From NCBI RefSeq assembly GCF_000426365.1, contig NZ_AUFF01000006.1:62001-126000 (forward strand): DNA of 64,000 bases. The letters are read 5' to 3'. The notes beneath the pieces were generated by a model. That model was given only the letters and a program-made list of their open reading frames with translations. It ran no database searches and was not told where the DNA came from. Source of the stretch: Arenimonas composti TR7-09 = DSM 18010 (lineage in GTDB: Bacteria; Pseudomonadota; Gammaproteobacteria; Xanthomonadales; Xanthomonadaceae). Made by a program: the position numbers and the translations under genes. Shown piece after piece: positions 54,438-63,361 of the stretch (its first letter is position 1; each line of letters starts with the position of its first letter).

Positions 54438-55460
54438 ATGACCACCGCCGACTATCGCCCGCCGCGCTGGCTGCGCAATCCGCACCTGCAGTCGCTGCTG
54501 AGCTCGGCCTCGCTGCGCCGGCGCAGCGGCGGCCGGCTGCTGCAGCGCCTCGGCGCGGTGACCCGCGAGGAACTGATCGAGGTCGAGGAAGGCCGCCTGC
54601 AGGGTTTCCATACCACCCTGCCCGGCCGCGAACCGCGCGGCCTGGCGGTGTTGCTGCACGGCTGGGAAGGCAGCGCCGAATCCGGCTACATGCGCCATAC
54701 CGCGGCGCAGCTGCTCGGCCGCGGCTTCGACGTGTTCCGGCTGAACTTCCGCGACCACGGCGACACCCATCACCTGAACCGCGAGATGTTCAATTCCGGC
54801 CGCCTGACCGAAGTCGTGCAGGCGGTCGCGGAGATCGCGCGGCGCTTCCCGCCGCGGCCGCTGCTGCTGGCCGGGTATTCGCTCGGCGGCAACTTCGCGC
54901 TGCGGGTCGCGCTGCAGGCACCGAAGGCCGGCATTCCGCTGCAGCACGCCGCCGCGGTCTGCCCGGCGATCGATCCGGCCGGCGTGCTGCACGCGCTGGA
55001 AACCGGCTTCCCGCTCTACAACTGGTACTTCATGCGCAAGTGGCGGCGATCGCTGCTGCGCAAGCGCGCGCTGTTCCCCGACCTGCACGACTTCGGCGAC
55101 GAGGTGCTGGCGATGGACATGCGCAGCCTCACCCACTGGCTGGTGCAGCGGCACACGAGCCTGGCGGGCATCGAGGAATACTTCGACGCCTACAGCATCG
55201 CCGGCGGCCGGCTCGCCGCCCTGCAGGTGCCGGTCAGCGTGCTGGCGGCGGCCGACGACCCGGTGATCCCGGTCGACGCCTTCCAGCAGCTGCAGCTGCC
55301 GCCGCATTCGAGCCTGCAGATCGCCGCCTTCGGTGGCCACTGCGGCTTCATCGAGAGCGTCGACCTGCGCGGCTGGTCCGAGCGCTGGGTCGCCGAGCGC
55401 CTGGACGCGGCGGCCGGGGAGGCCGGGCGGGCTACAATCGGCGATTCCGCTCCAGCCTGA
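54438..55460 (+). CDS. Alpha/beta hydrolase of the YheT family
   Basis: 340 residues, like E. coli YheT (340). WLRNPHLQSLL at the start, the oxyanion region LLHGWEGSAES, nucleophile elbow GYSLGGNFALR, acidic residue near AAADDPVIP, and the final His in FGGHCGF form the family's signature. The substrate is unknown; YheT is a predicted carboxylesterase. Stop is 11 bases before the TPR gene start. The plsC gene lies upstream on the same strand. Confidence 0.9.
   Translation: MTTADYRPPRWLRNPHLQSLLSSASLRRRSGGRLLQRLGAVTREELIEVEEGRLQGFHTTLPGREPRGLAVLLHGWEGSAESGYMRHTAAQLLGRGFDVFRLNFRDHGDTHHLNREMFNSGRLTEVVQAVAEIARRFPPRPLLLAGYSLGGNFALRVALQAPKAGIPLQHAAAVCPAIDPAGVLHALETGFPLYNWYFMRKWRRSLLRKRALFPDLHDFGDEVLAMDMRSLTHWLVQRHTSLAGIEEYFDAYSIAGGRLAALQVPVSVLAAADDPVIPVDAFQQLQLPPHSSLQIAAFGGHCGFIESVDLRGWSERWVAERLDAAAGEAGRATIGDSAPA
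55433..55438 (+). promoter_or_regulatory. Possible -10 box (TACAAT) for the TPR gene
   Basis: TACAAT lies inside the last codons of the YheT-like gene, 33 bases before the next ATG. The same hexamer precedes rlmI and plsC. Without a clear -35 element the call is weak. Confidence 0.35.
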
Positions 55461-55471
55461 AGACCCCTCCC

Positions 55472-57490
55472 ATGCTCGCCGAGATCACCGACGCCCTGCG
55501 TCGGGGCGACATCGCCGCCGCGCTGTCGACCGCCCGTTCCTTCGCCGCTGCCGAACCCGGCAACGGCGCCGCCCACCACCTGCTCGGCGTGACCCTGCAG
55601 CAGGCCGGCGACCGCGCCGGCGCCAGGCGCGCCTACGAACAGGCGCTGGAACTCGCGCCGGACCGCGCCGAAACCTATTTCGGCCTCGCCAACGTGCTGC
55701 TCGCCGAAGGCGACCGCAGCGGCGCCACCCGCCGGCTGCACGAGGCGCTGGCGCTGGATCCGAACCAGCTCGGCGCCTACGTGATGCTGGTGCACCTGGC
55801 GCTGGCCCGCGGCGACCGCGACGAGGCCGCGCGCAACCTGCGCCTGGCCCAGCGCGTCGACCCGGAACATCCGCAGGTGCTGGTCGCCGAAGGCTATGTG
55901 CAGCAGGCCGGCGGCGACCTCGAGGGCGCCCTGAAGACCTTCACCGCCGCGCTGAACGTGGCGCCGAACCTCGCCGCCGCCCAGCTGGCGATCGGCAACG
56001 CCTACCTCGCCCGCGGCATGTGGCCGTTCGCCGAGCAGGCACTGGTGAACGCGCTGAACCTCGACACCTCGCGGGCGCCGGCCACCCTGCGCGCGCTGGC
56101 CGAGGCGCGGCGCCGCCAGGGCAAGGCGAAGGAGACCCTGGAGGCGCTGGACGAGCTGCTGACACTGACCCCCGACGACCTCGCCGCGCGCCAGCTGCGC
56201 GCGGAGATCCACCTCGACGCCGGCGACGCCGAACTGGCGCTCGCCGACCAGCTGCATCTGCTGGCGCTGCGTCCCGACCATCCGCGCAGCGTGCTGCTGG
56301 CCAGCAGCCACCTGGCGCGCAGCGGCCGCCGCGAGCAGGCGGTCGCGATCGTCGAAGCCGCGCTGGCGGCTGCGCCGCAGGTCGACGAGCTGTGGCGCGC
56401 GCGCCTGAACATCAGCGGCATGCTCGGCGAGGATCCCAAGCCGATCCTCGACCGCTGGCAGGACGCCAGCCCGGACAGCCCGAACGTGCTCGACATGCTC
56501 GCCGGCTTCCACCAGGCCCTCGGCGAGTCGGTGCTGGCCGTCGCCTATGCCGAACGCGCGCTGGCGCAGAACCCCCGCCTGCAGGCCAGCCTCGGCGTGA
56601 TCCTCGGCCACGAGCTGCGCGAGGATCCGGCGGCGGCGGTGAAGCGGGTCGACGCCCTGCTGCCGGACGTGACCGTGCCGGAAGAGCGCCGCAGCTTCCT
56701 CGGCTGGGCCGGCGCCGCCCTCGATTCGCTCGGCCGCTACGACGAGGCCGCCGCGCGCTGGCGCGAAATGATCACCGTGCCGATGCCCGACCAGCTGCTG
56801 CCGCCGCCGCCGCTGCCGGCCGAGGCCGCGCCGGCCGGCGAGGGCGCCGGCACCCTGCTGTTCTCGCCGCCGGGCCTGCGCGCCGAATTCGTGCTGCGCG
56901 CGATGAAGCGGATGCTGCAGAAGCGCCTGCGCCTGGAACGCATCGACGACCCGAGCCTCGGCGACGGCTTCGGCCGCGAACGCCCGCCGGTCGGCCACCC
57001 GCAGGCCGGCAGCGCCGAGCGCTGGCGCGCCGGCCTCGAAACCATCGGCCAGGACCCGGCGACCGTCATCGACTGGCTGCCGTTCGTCGACGGCTACACC
57101 CTGCAGGCACTGCAGGGTGCCCGCGTCGTCGCCCTGCTCGGCGACCCGCGCGACCTGCTGCTGAACTGGATGGTCCACGGCAGCATCCAGGGCTACCTGT
57201 TCTCGAACCAGCTCGTGCGCTCGGCCGAATGGCTGGCCGCGAGCCTCGAGGCCCTCGCCGACTTCCGCGACCTGCACCCGGGCGCCGTGCACCTGATCCG
57301 CATGGACCGCGACGCCGGCAAGGCCGAGCAGGCGCTGGAGAAGCTGCTCGAACTGCCGGAACCGCTCGGCGCCCTGTTCGGCCCCGGCGCCCGCTTCCTG
57401 CCCGGCCACTGGAAGCACTACCGCGAGGCCTACGCCGACGCCTTCGGCGTGCTCGCGCCGGTGGCGGCGCGGCTCGGCTACCCGGACTGA
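55472..57490 (+). CDS. TPR protein with C-terminal sulfotransferase-like domain
   Basis: 672 residues. About eight to nine TPR repeats occupy residues ~1-430 (GNGAAHHLLGVTLQQAGDRAGARRAYEQAL is the first clear pair). After a Pro/Ala linker at ~450-470, the C-terminal ~200 residues resemble the domain of TPR-containing sulfotransferases, with LLFSPPGLRAEFVLRA and VVALLGDPRDLLLNWMV in the order of the 5' and 3' PAPS loops. The usual P-loop-like SGxPRSGTT is replaced by SPPGLRAE, so sulfotransferase activity is doubtful. The ATG begins at LAEITDALRRGD with CCCTCCC upstream. An intrinsic terminator immediately follows the stop. Confidence 0.85.
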   Translation: MLAEITDALRRGDIAAALSTARSFAAAEPGNGAAHHLLGVTLQQAGDRAGARRAYEQALELAPDRAETYFGLANVLLAEGDRSGATRRLHEALALDPNQLGAYVMLVHLALARGDRDEAARNLRLAQRVDPEHPQVLVAEGYVQQAGGDLEGALKTFTAALNVAPNLAAAQLAIGNAYLARGMWPFAEQALVNALNLDTSRAPATLRALAEARRRQGKAKETLEALDELLTLTPDDLAARQLRAEIHLDAGDAELALADQLHLLALRPDHPRSVLLASSHLARSGRREQAVAIVEAALAAAPQVDELWRARLNISGMLGEDPKPILDRWQDASPDSPNVLDMLAGFHQALGESVLAVAYAERALAQNPRLQASLGVILGHELREDPAAAVKRVDALLPDVTVPEERRSFLGWAGAALDSLGRYDEAAARWREMITVPMPDQLLPPPPLPAEAAPAGEGAGTLLFSPPGLRAEFVLRAMKRMLQKRLRLERIDDPSLGDGFGRERPPVGHPQAGSAERWRAGLETIGQDPATVIDWLPFVDGYTLQALQGARVVALLGDPRDLLLNWMVHGSIQGYLFSNQLVRSAEWLAASLEALADFRDLHPGAVHLIRMDRDAGKAEQALEKLLELPEPLGALFGPGARFLPGHWKHYREAYADAFGVLAPVAARLGYPD

Positions 57491-57517
57491 AAAACCGGGG
57501 CTTTCGCCCCGGTTTTT
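57490..57517 (+). terminator. Rho-independent terminator of the TPR gene
   Basis: AAAAACCGGGGC, loop TTTC, GCCCCGGTTTTT: a 12-bp stem including the A/T tail, ending in five T. It overlaps the last base of the stop codon and is the clearest classical terminator in the window. Confidence 0.93.
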
Positions 57518-57520
57518 CCA

Positions 57521-57704
57521 GTAACGAGTGGAGAGTAACGAGTGAATGCCCGCGCTGCGCGCGAAGGGCGTGGCGCTCGACACTACTCCCAACTCGCGCG
57601 GCAGCGCGGCAGTCCGGTCTGAAACGAGTGGAGTTCCGAGTGCCGCGTTCCGCTCTTCGCGGAACGCGAGCCGTCACTCGTTACTCGTTACTCTCCCCTC
57701 GTTC
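57521..57704. repeat. Inverted repeat of the GTAACGAGT dialect with a long insert
   Basis: Left arm GTAACGAGTGGAGAGTAACG (57521-57540) matches the arm at 17034. The right arm from ~57675 (CACTCGTTACTCGTTACTC, then TCCCCTCGTTCC) complements it with two mismatches over 20 bases. The ~130-base insert contains two more arm-like words (GAAACGAGTGGAG and CGCGTTCCG/CGGAACGCG). The block lies between a terminator and the uppP stop. Confidence 0.8.
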
Positions 57705-57710
57705 CTCGCC

Positions 57711-58508
57711 TCACGCTCCCGCCGGCAACCCGAACAACAACGCCGCCCCGAGCCCGATCCGGTACCAGGCGAACGGCGCGAACGAATGGGTCGAGATCCA
57801 CTTCAGCAGCCAGCGCACGGTGATCACGCCGGTGATCGCGGCGGCGACGAAGGCGAGCAGCAGGCCGGCCCAGTCCTCGCCGGCCGCATTGCCGTCGAGC
57901 ACCGCTTCCAGCACCGCGTAGCCGGTCGCCGCGAACATCGTCGGGATGCCGACCAGGAACACGAATTCCGCCGCCGCCGGTTTGCGGTTCAGGCCGAAGG
58001 CCAGGGCCGCGAAGATCGCCGCCGCCGAGCGCGAGGTGCCGGGGAACACGCCGGCGACGACCTGCGCCAGGCCGACCGCGATCGCGATCTTCCAAGTGAT
58101 GTCCTCCGACGGCGTGCTGCGGTCGGCGAAGCGCTCTGCGACCAGCATCGCCACGCCGCCGATCACCAGCGCCCAGGCGATCGGCGTCACCGTTTCCGGC
58201 AACTCCCAGCCGAGCAGGCGCACCGGCAGGCCGACGAACGCGGTGACCAGGAAGGCACCGGCGATCTTGAACGCGTAGTCGCGTGCGACCGGATCGGAGA
58301 ACAGGCCCGTGCTCAGCCCCCAGATGCGCCGCCGGTAGACGGTGGTGACCGCGAGGATCGCGCCGGCCTGGATCGCGATGTTGAACAGGTCCGAGCGGGC
58401 ACCGAGCCAGTGCTGGGCGATCAGCAGATGCCCGGTGCTCGAGATCGGCAGGAATTCGGTGAGGCCTTCGAGGATGCCCAGCAGGAGGGCGGAGAGCAGG
58501 TCGTTCAA
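57711..58508 (-). CDS. uppP: Undecaprenyl-diphosphate phosphatase
   Basis: 265 residues, matching BacA/UppP. It recycles the undecaprenyl carrier of cell-wall synthesis at the inner membrane. EFLPISSTGHLLIA is the conserved acidic motif and VVAGVFPGTSRSAA the second (PGxSRSxxT type), both needed for catalysis. Start: the family begins at NDLLSALLLGILEGLTEF, so a TTG at 58508 is chosen; the ATG at 58574 would add 22 residues of unrelated Gly/Arg-rich sequence. The TTG has no ribosome site, so this is uncertain. Divergent from glnA. Confidence 0.93.
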   Translation of the reverse strand: MNDLLSALLLGILEGLTEFLPISSTGHLLIAQHWLGARSDLFNIAIQAGAILAVTTVYRRRIWGLSTGLFSDPVARDYAFKIAGAFLVTAFVGLPVRLLGWELPETVTPIAWALVIGGVAMLVAERFADRSTPSEDITWKIAIAVGLAQVVAGVFPGTSRSAAAIFAALAFGLNRKPAAAEFVFLVGIPTMFAATGYAVLEAVLDGNAAGEDWAGLLLAFVAAAITGVITVRWLLKWISTHSFAPFAWYRIGLGAALLFGLPAGA

Positions 58509-58574
58509 GGGGAATCCGTGGTCGCCCGGGAGCCGTGAAGGATAGCCGCTGCGCGACACCCAAGCCCCCGCCAT

Positions 58575-58620
58575 CCCCTTGCTTGCTACTTGCTACTTCC
58601 TATCCCCTACTTGCCTTCTG
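58575..58620. repeat. Single repeat arm (AAGTAGCAAG dialect)
   Basis: CTTGCTTGCTACTTGC, then TACTTCCTATCCCC and CTACTTGCCTTCTG. The words GCTACTTCCTAT and CTACTTGCCTT are identical to the right arm of the inverted repeat at 15120-15152. No complementary arm is nearby, so it looks like a relic or an unpaired copy. It lies in the divergent gap upstream of glnA. Confidence 0.7.
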
Positions 58621-58712
58621 AGAATCCCCAAAAAAGGGATAAGACCTCCCAAGAAAGGGGATTCCCCGAACCGACCGAACGAATAATCAAGGACTTACGG
58701 CATCGTTCCCGC

Positions 58713-58728
58713 TGGCACGCCCCTTGCA
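58713..58728 (+). promoter_or_regulatory. Sigma54 promoter of glnA
   Basis: TGGCACGCCCCTTGCA matches the sigma54 consensus TGGCACG-N4-TTGCA at every fixed position, with GG and GC ten bases apart. It ends 40 bases before the glnA ATG, which agrees with nitrogen-regulated transcription. No clear NtrC enhancer pair was found in the 190 bases upstream. Confidence 0.92.
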
Positions 58729-58768
58729 GAAACCCGACGTCCCCCAACCTCCGCCGGAGTTTCCTGCC

Positions 58769-60178
58769 ATGTCGTACGAGCACATCGAGAAGCTGATCAA
58801 GGACAACAACATCGAGTTCGTGGACCTGCGCTTCGCCGACATCCGCGGCGTGCAGCACCACGTGACCTTCCCGGTGTCGATCATCGAGCCCGCCCTGTTC
58901 GAGGACGGCAAGATGTTCGACGGCTCGTCGATCTCCGGCTGGAAGGGCATCAACGAGTCCGACATGGTCCTGCTGCCGGATCCGGACACCGCGGTCGTCG
59001 ATCCGTTCACCGCCGATCCGACCCTGATCCTGACCTGTGACATCCTCGACCCGGCGACGATGCAGGGCTACGCCCGCGACCCGCGCGGCATCGCCAAGCG
59101 CGCCGAGGCCTTCCTGAAGGCGTCGGGCATCGCCGACCAGGCCTTCTTCGGTCCGGAGCCCGAGTTCTTCATCTTCGATTCCGTGCGCTGGAACAACGAG
59201 CAGGGCAGCACCTTCTTCGAGGTCGATTCCGAGGAAGCGCACTGGAACAGCAAGAAGGAATACAACGGCGGCAACACCGGCTACCGCCCGGGCCTGAAGG
59301 GCGGCTATTTCCCGGTCGCGCCGGTCGACTCGCTGCACGACATCCGCGCCGAGATGTGCAAGCTGCTCGCGGCCGCCGGCATCGAGGTCGAGGTGCACCA
59401 CCACGAGGTCGCCAATGCCGGCCAGTGCGAGATCGGCGTCAAGTTCAATTCGCTGGTCAAGAAGGCCGACGAGCTGCTGACGCTGAAGTACATCGTCAAG
59501 AACGTCGCCCACCGCAACGGCAAGACCGCGACCTTCATGCCGAAGCCGCTCGTCGGCGACAACGGCAGCGGCATGCACGTGCACCAGTCGCTGGCCAAGG
59601 GCGGCGTGAACCTGTTCTCCGGTGACGGCTACGGCGGCCTGAGCCAGACGGCGCTGTGGTACATCGGCGGCATCTTCAGGCACGCCCGCGCGATCAACGC
59701 ATTCGCCAACTCGACGACGAATTCGTACAAGCGCCTGGTGCCGGGCTTCGAGGCGCCGGTGATGCTGGCCTACTCGGCGCGCAATCGCTCGGCGAGCTGC
59801 CGCATCCCCTACGTGTCGAACCCGAAGGCGCGCCGCATCGAGATCCGCTTCCCCGACCCGATGCAGTCCGGCTACCTGACCTTCACCGCGCTGCTGATGG
59901 CCGGCCTCGACGGCATCAAGAACAAGATCGATCCGGGTGCCCCGAGCGACAAGGACCTGTACGACCTGCCGCCGGAAGAGGAGAAGAACATCCCGACCGT
60001 CTGCCACAGCCTCGACCAGTCCCTGGAAGCCCTCGACAAGGACCGCGAGTTCCTGAAGGCCGGCGGCGTCATGAGCGACGACTTCATCGACGGCTACATC
60101 GCGCTGAAGATGCAGGAGGTGACGAAGTTCCGCGCCGCCACCCACCCGCTCGAATACGCCATGTACTACGCCATCTGA
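58769..60178 (+). CDS. glnA: Glutamine synthetase, type I
   Basis: 469 residues. [64 protein letters not shown] and the C-terminal AMYYAI are the GSI-beta signatures. The adenylylation Tyr lies in [11 protein letters not shown], so the enzyme can be regulated by GlnE. It makes glutamine from glutamate and ammonia and forms the GS-GOGAT cycle with GltBD (42549-48456). A perfect sigma54 promoter precedes it. It is followed by a REP and further on by the ntrB gene. Confidence 0.99.
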   Translation: MSYEHIEKLIKDNNIEFVDLRFADIRGVQHHVTFPVSIIEPALFEDGKMFDGSSISGWKGINESDMVLLPDPDTAVVDPFTADPTLILTCDILDPATMQGYARDPRGIAKRAEAFLKASGIADQAFFGPEPEFFIFDSVRWNNEQGSTFFEVDSEEAHWNSKKEYNGGNTGYRPGLKGGYFPVAPVDSLHDIRAEMCKLLAAAGIEVEVHHHEVANAGQCEIGVKFNSLVKKADELLTLKYIVKNVAHRNGKTATFMPKPLVGDNGSGMHVHQSLAKGGVNLFSGDGYGGLSQTALWYIGGIFRHARAINAFANSTTNSYKRLVPGFEAPVMLAYSARNRSASCRIPYVSNPKARRIEIRFPDPMQSGYLTFTALLMAGLDGIKNKIDPGAPSDKDLYDLPPEEEKNIPTVCHSLDQSLEALDKDREFLKAGGVMSDDFIDGYIALKMQEVTKFRAATHPLEYAMYYAI

Positions 60179-60202
60179 CCCGCCCCCCCCCACCCCCCGA
60201 CC

Positions 60203-60225
60203 GTAGGAGCGCCTTCAGGCGCGAT
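60203..60225. repeat. REP element after glnA, with partial duplicate
   Basis: A complete unit 24 bases after the glnA stop, with a partial second copy (CTCAGGCGCGATCCCC, 60226-60240) directly appended. Confidence 0.92.
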
Positions 60226-60371
60226 CTCAGGCGCGATCCCCGCCCCACCGACGGCCCGGCACCCCCGGGCCGTCCCCGTTTTTCTCGTGCCGCCGCGGCG
60301 CACGACGCCCCGCACGCCGTTGCCCGATACGCCCGCCACCCCTAGGCTCTGGCCGATACCAGGGGGGAAAC

Positions 60372-61742
60372 ATGAAAACTCTCGGCCGCATCCTGCTGCG
60401 CGTGCTGGTCATCATCCTCGTACTGCTGGCGCTGGCCTGGATGGGTGTCGCCGCGCTGCGCTGGCAGGTGCTCGACGAACACGCCTACGCGGCACTGACG
60501 CGGATGTCGGAAGACACGCCGGTGCCGCCCGGGGAGAACGGCTATGCGGCGCTGATGCTGGCCGATTACGAGACCGGCGATCTCGATGCCGCCGGCGCCG
60601 AAGCCGCGCTGGCCGCCGACGTGGCGCGGTTCGCCGACTGGTATTCCGGATCCGTCGGCGCCCTGCAGGCGCATGTCGAGGACGGCGGTCCCGAGCCCGG
60701 CGGATTCGAGCCGTTCGCCGACCGCGGCTGGCCGCGTCGACCGGTGCTGGCGCCGAACGATGCACGCTTCTGTGGCCTCGGTGGCCAGGGCTGCCTGGCG
60801 CAGGTCGCCGCCGACCCGGACGCCGCGCGCGCCGGCCTGCAGGAAGAGGCGAAGCGGCTGGACGCGATGCGGCGCGTACTCGCCGCGGCGCACATGAGCA
60901 ATCCCTACCTGCCGACCTGGTCGACGCCGGTGCCGTCCTGGTCGCTGCTGCGCCTGCCGGTGACCGACGCGGCGCTGGCGGCCGCCGACGGACGGATCGA
61001 CGAGGCTTATGCGCAGACCTGCGACCTGCTGGCGGCCGCCCGCCGCTTCGACCGCAGTGCCCGCGGCATCATCGACAAGCGGGTCGCGCAGTCGGCCGCG
61101 GAAGGCGCCGCGGCCCTGCTGCTCGACCTGCGCCGTGCGCATCCGCGGCCGGCGCTGCCCGAAAGCTGCGCGGAAGCGATCGCCGAGGTCGACGCCGCCG
61201 AGGCCGGCATCTGCCTGGCGATGAAGGGCGAGTTCCGGATGGGGCAGAACCTCACGAACGCCTGGGGCCGGCACGGCAGCTGGCGACCGGACCGGGTCCT
61301 CGCCCGCCAGTTGTTGACCGACAGCGCGGTGCGTAATGCCTGGAACGCCCGCGCGATGGCGCCGTTCTGCGCCGACGACGCCGACACCCGCGCGCTGGCC
61401 GGCGAAGTCGCGCGGATGGTGCCGACGCCGGCGGTCGGCAGCACCGAATGCCTGGCCGCCTACATCGACTGCAGCCTGCTGGCAATCGCGATGCCGGCGA
61501 TCGACGTGATGGCCGCCGTCGGCGTCGACCACGCCGCGAAGCTGCGCCTGCTGCTGGCGGCGCAGGCCGTCGCCGACGGTCGCCTCGCGCCGGCCGCCGC
61601 TGCCGCCGCGGCGGGCGTGCCCGGGCATCCGGTCGCCTTCGATCCCGCGACCGGCACCGCCAGCCTCGTGCCGAAGTGGCGGTCCGGGAACGACACGCCG
61701 TTCGTCGTCGAGCTCGCCGGCCTGGTGCCGCCGGGAGAGTAA
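60372..61742 (+). CDS. Membrane-anchored hypothetical protein
   Basis: 456 residues. A single N-terminal membrane helix ([22 protein letters not shown], residues ~9-30) is followed by a large, mostly helical periplasmic part. There are several Cys ([30 protein letters not shown] and IDC), an even distribution that suggests disulfides. The end ([17 protein letters not shown]) recalls proteins with a terminal type II secretion-like pseudopilin domain, but I could not assign a family. A strong AGGGGGG ribosome site and a TAGGCT box upstream support the start. Function unknown. Confidence 0.72.
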   Translation: MKTLGRILLRVLVIILVLLALAWMGVAALRWQVLDEHAYAALTRMSEDTPVPPGENGYAALMLADYETGDLDAAGAEAALAADVARFADWYSGSVGALQAHVEDGGPEPGGFEPFADRGWPRRPVLAPNDARFCGLGGQGCLAQVAADPDAARAGLQEEAKRLDAMRRVLAAAHMSNPYLPTWSTPVPSWSLLRLPVTDAALAAADGRIDEAYAQTCDLLAAARRFDRSARGIIDKRVAQSAAEGAAALLLDLRRAHPRPALPESCAEAIAEVDAAEAGICLAMKGEFRMGQNLTNAWGRHGSWRPDRVLARQLLTDSAVRNAWNARAMAPFCADDADTRALAGEVARMVPTPAVGSTECLAAYIDCSLLAIAMPAIDVMAAVGVDHAAKLRLLLAAQAVADGRLAPAAAAAAAGVPGHPVAFDPATGTASLVPKWRSGNDTPFVVELAGLVPPGE

Positions 61743-61804
61743 GCCGCGTTGACGGGCTGCGCGGGGCGGCCGATCCTGTCGCCCCACGCGCCAACGGAGC
61801 CGCC

Positions 61805-62710
61805 GTGTCCGTCCCCCGACCCGTCGCCGGCCGGATCCTGGCCATCGACGATGACCGGGACCTGCTCGACAACCTCCGCCGCGCCCTCGAGGCCGCCGGC
61901 CACCGCGTCACCGTCGCCGACAGCCTGGGCGAAGGCCTGGCGAAGGCGGCCAGCCTGCCGTTCGACGTCTGCCTGCTCGATCGCGGCCTCGGCCTCGATT
62001 CCGGCCTGAGCGCCCTGCCGCGCCTGCGCGAACTGGCGCCACGGTTGCGGGTGGTGATGCTGACCGCGCATGCGGTGGTCGAGGACGCGGTCGCCGCGCT
62101 CGCCGCCGGTGTCGACGACTACCTGATCAAGCCCTGTCCGCCGGCGCAGCTGCAGCTGGCGGTCGCGCGCCAGCTGGAGGCGCGGCGCCTGCTCGACCGC
62201 ATCGCCACGCTCGAGGCCGAACGCGACGACGAACAACCGGCGATCGACAGCGTCGAGCCGGCGATGGCCGCGCTGCTCGACGCCGCGCGCCGGGTCGCCG
62301 CCACCGATGCCAATGTGCTGCTGCTCGGTGAAAGCGGCACCGGCAAGGGCCTGCTCGCGCGTTCGATCCATGCCTGGAGCCGGCGCGCGGCGGCGCCGCT
62401 GGCGACGGTGAACTGCCCGGCGCTGCCGCCGGACCTGCTCGAGAGCGAGCTGTTCGGCCACGCCCGCGGCGCCTTCACCGGCGCCGCCGCGAGTACGCCC
62501 GGCCGGGTCGGCGCCGCCGACGGCGGCAGCCTGTTCCTCGACGAGATCGGCGAACTGCCGCTGTCGCTGCAGGCCAAGCTGCTGCGCTTCATCGAGGACC
62601 GCGAATACGAGCGCGTCGGCGACCCGACCACCCGCCGCGCCGACGTCCGCCCGACCTCGCGGCGATGGTCGCCGAGGGCAGCTTCCGCGCCGACCTCTAC
62701 TACCGCCTGA
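61805..62710 (+). pseudogene. Broken NtrC-type sigma54 response regulator
   Basis: GTG start with ACGGAG upstream. The receiver is intact (AIDDDRD, phospho-Asp in [21 protein letters not shown]). The AAA domain has Walker [14 protein letters not shown], the sigma54-contact loop [13 protein letters not shown] and Walker [14 protein letters not shown]. Right after RRADVR (62650) the family's sensor I residues (normally about seven more, then NRDLAAM) are missing and the frame shifts, ending in a TGA at 62710. About 19 bases are lost relative to the family. The rest of the domain continues for a few codons in another frame before the sequence turns into a histidine kinase. The effector helix-turn-helix is absent, so the gene cannot give a normal activator. 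Confidence 0.82.
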
Positions 62711-63153
62711 AGGTCGTCGCGCACGCGGCGCACGCGGCCAGCAAGCGGATGCGCCTCGTGCCGCGGCTCGACCGCAGCCTGCGCCTGCGCGTGCAGCCCG
62801 AGGCCTTCGCGCACGTGCTCGGCAACCTGCTGTCGAACGCGCTGAAGTACGCGCCGCCCGGCAGCGAGGTCGAGGTCGAACTCGAACGTGGCGGCGACGC
62901 CGGCGATCGCGCGCTGCTGCGCGTGCTCGACCGCGGCCCCGGCGTCGCCGAAGCGGACCGGCCGCGCCTGTTCCGTCGCTTCCAGCCGCTGTCGGCGGCC
63001 CCGACCGGCGGCGAGACCGCCACCGGCCTCGGCCTGGCCCTGGCCCGCCAGCGCGCCCGCACGATGGGCGGTGAGCTGCGCTATGCGCCGCGGGAGGGGG
63101 GTGGGGCGGTGTTCTTGCTCGAGCTTCCGGGTGTGGGAGGGGGGTGGGGGTAG
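62665..63153 (+). pseudogene. 3' fragment of a histidine kinase fused to the AAA remnant
   Basis: The first ~16 codons ([18 protein letters not shown]) still belong to the sigma54 AAA domain. From about 62712 the frame encodes the end of a sensor kinase: [22 protein letters not shown] (N box), [16 protein letters not shown], and [19 protein letters not shown] (G box), with a normal end at 63153. The dimerisation and sensor domains are gone. It is probably the product of one deletion between a regulator gene and a following kinase gene. A true fused protein is unlikely because of the frame difference with the upstream part. Confidence 0.8.
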
Positions 63154-63213
63154 GAAGCAGGAAACAAGAAACGAAAAACAAGAAATAAGAAATAGAAATA
63201 AGAAATAGGAAGT
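63153..63213. repeat. AT-rich purine repeat arm
   Basis: A run of AGGAAACAAGAAACG, AAAAACAAGAAATAAG and AAATAGGAAGTGGGGG words, all variants of the GAAACGAG/GTAACGAG unit, with no complementary arm close by. The composition (about 60 % A) is far from the GC-rich surroundings. It follows the kinase fragment directly. Confidence 0.65.
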
Positions 63214-63316
63214 GGGGGTGGGCTGGGACTGGCAGAACGCGAGTCGGATTCGCAGATCGCGAGCCGTTACGTCTTCACGTCGTGCGCAAGTCATTGATGC
63301 GCAAGGGTGCGGTCGG

Positions 63317-63332
63317 TGGCACCGATCCTGCA
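63317..63332 (+). promoter_or_regulatory. Sigma54-like promoter before the small ORF and ntrB
   Basis: TGGCACCGATCCTGCA fits the consensus TGGCACG-N4-TTGCA except for C instead of G at one position and CTGCA for TTGCA; the invariant GG and GC are correctly spaced. Just upstream, TGCGCA occurs twice (63283-63288 and 63298-63303) with 9 bases between. It lies 29 bases before a GTG that could start a small protein and 322 before ntrB. Confidence 0.6.
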
Positions 63333-63361
63333 CCCCGTCTCCGCCCTTCCGGAGACCGCCC

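Noticed and set aside
57541-57674. Small protein encoded between the repeat arms before uppP
   Set aside because: The reading frame consists of repeat-derived words, has no ribosome site and no residue pattern of a protein.
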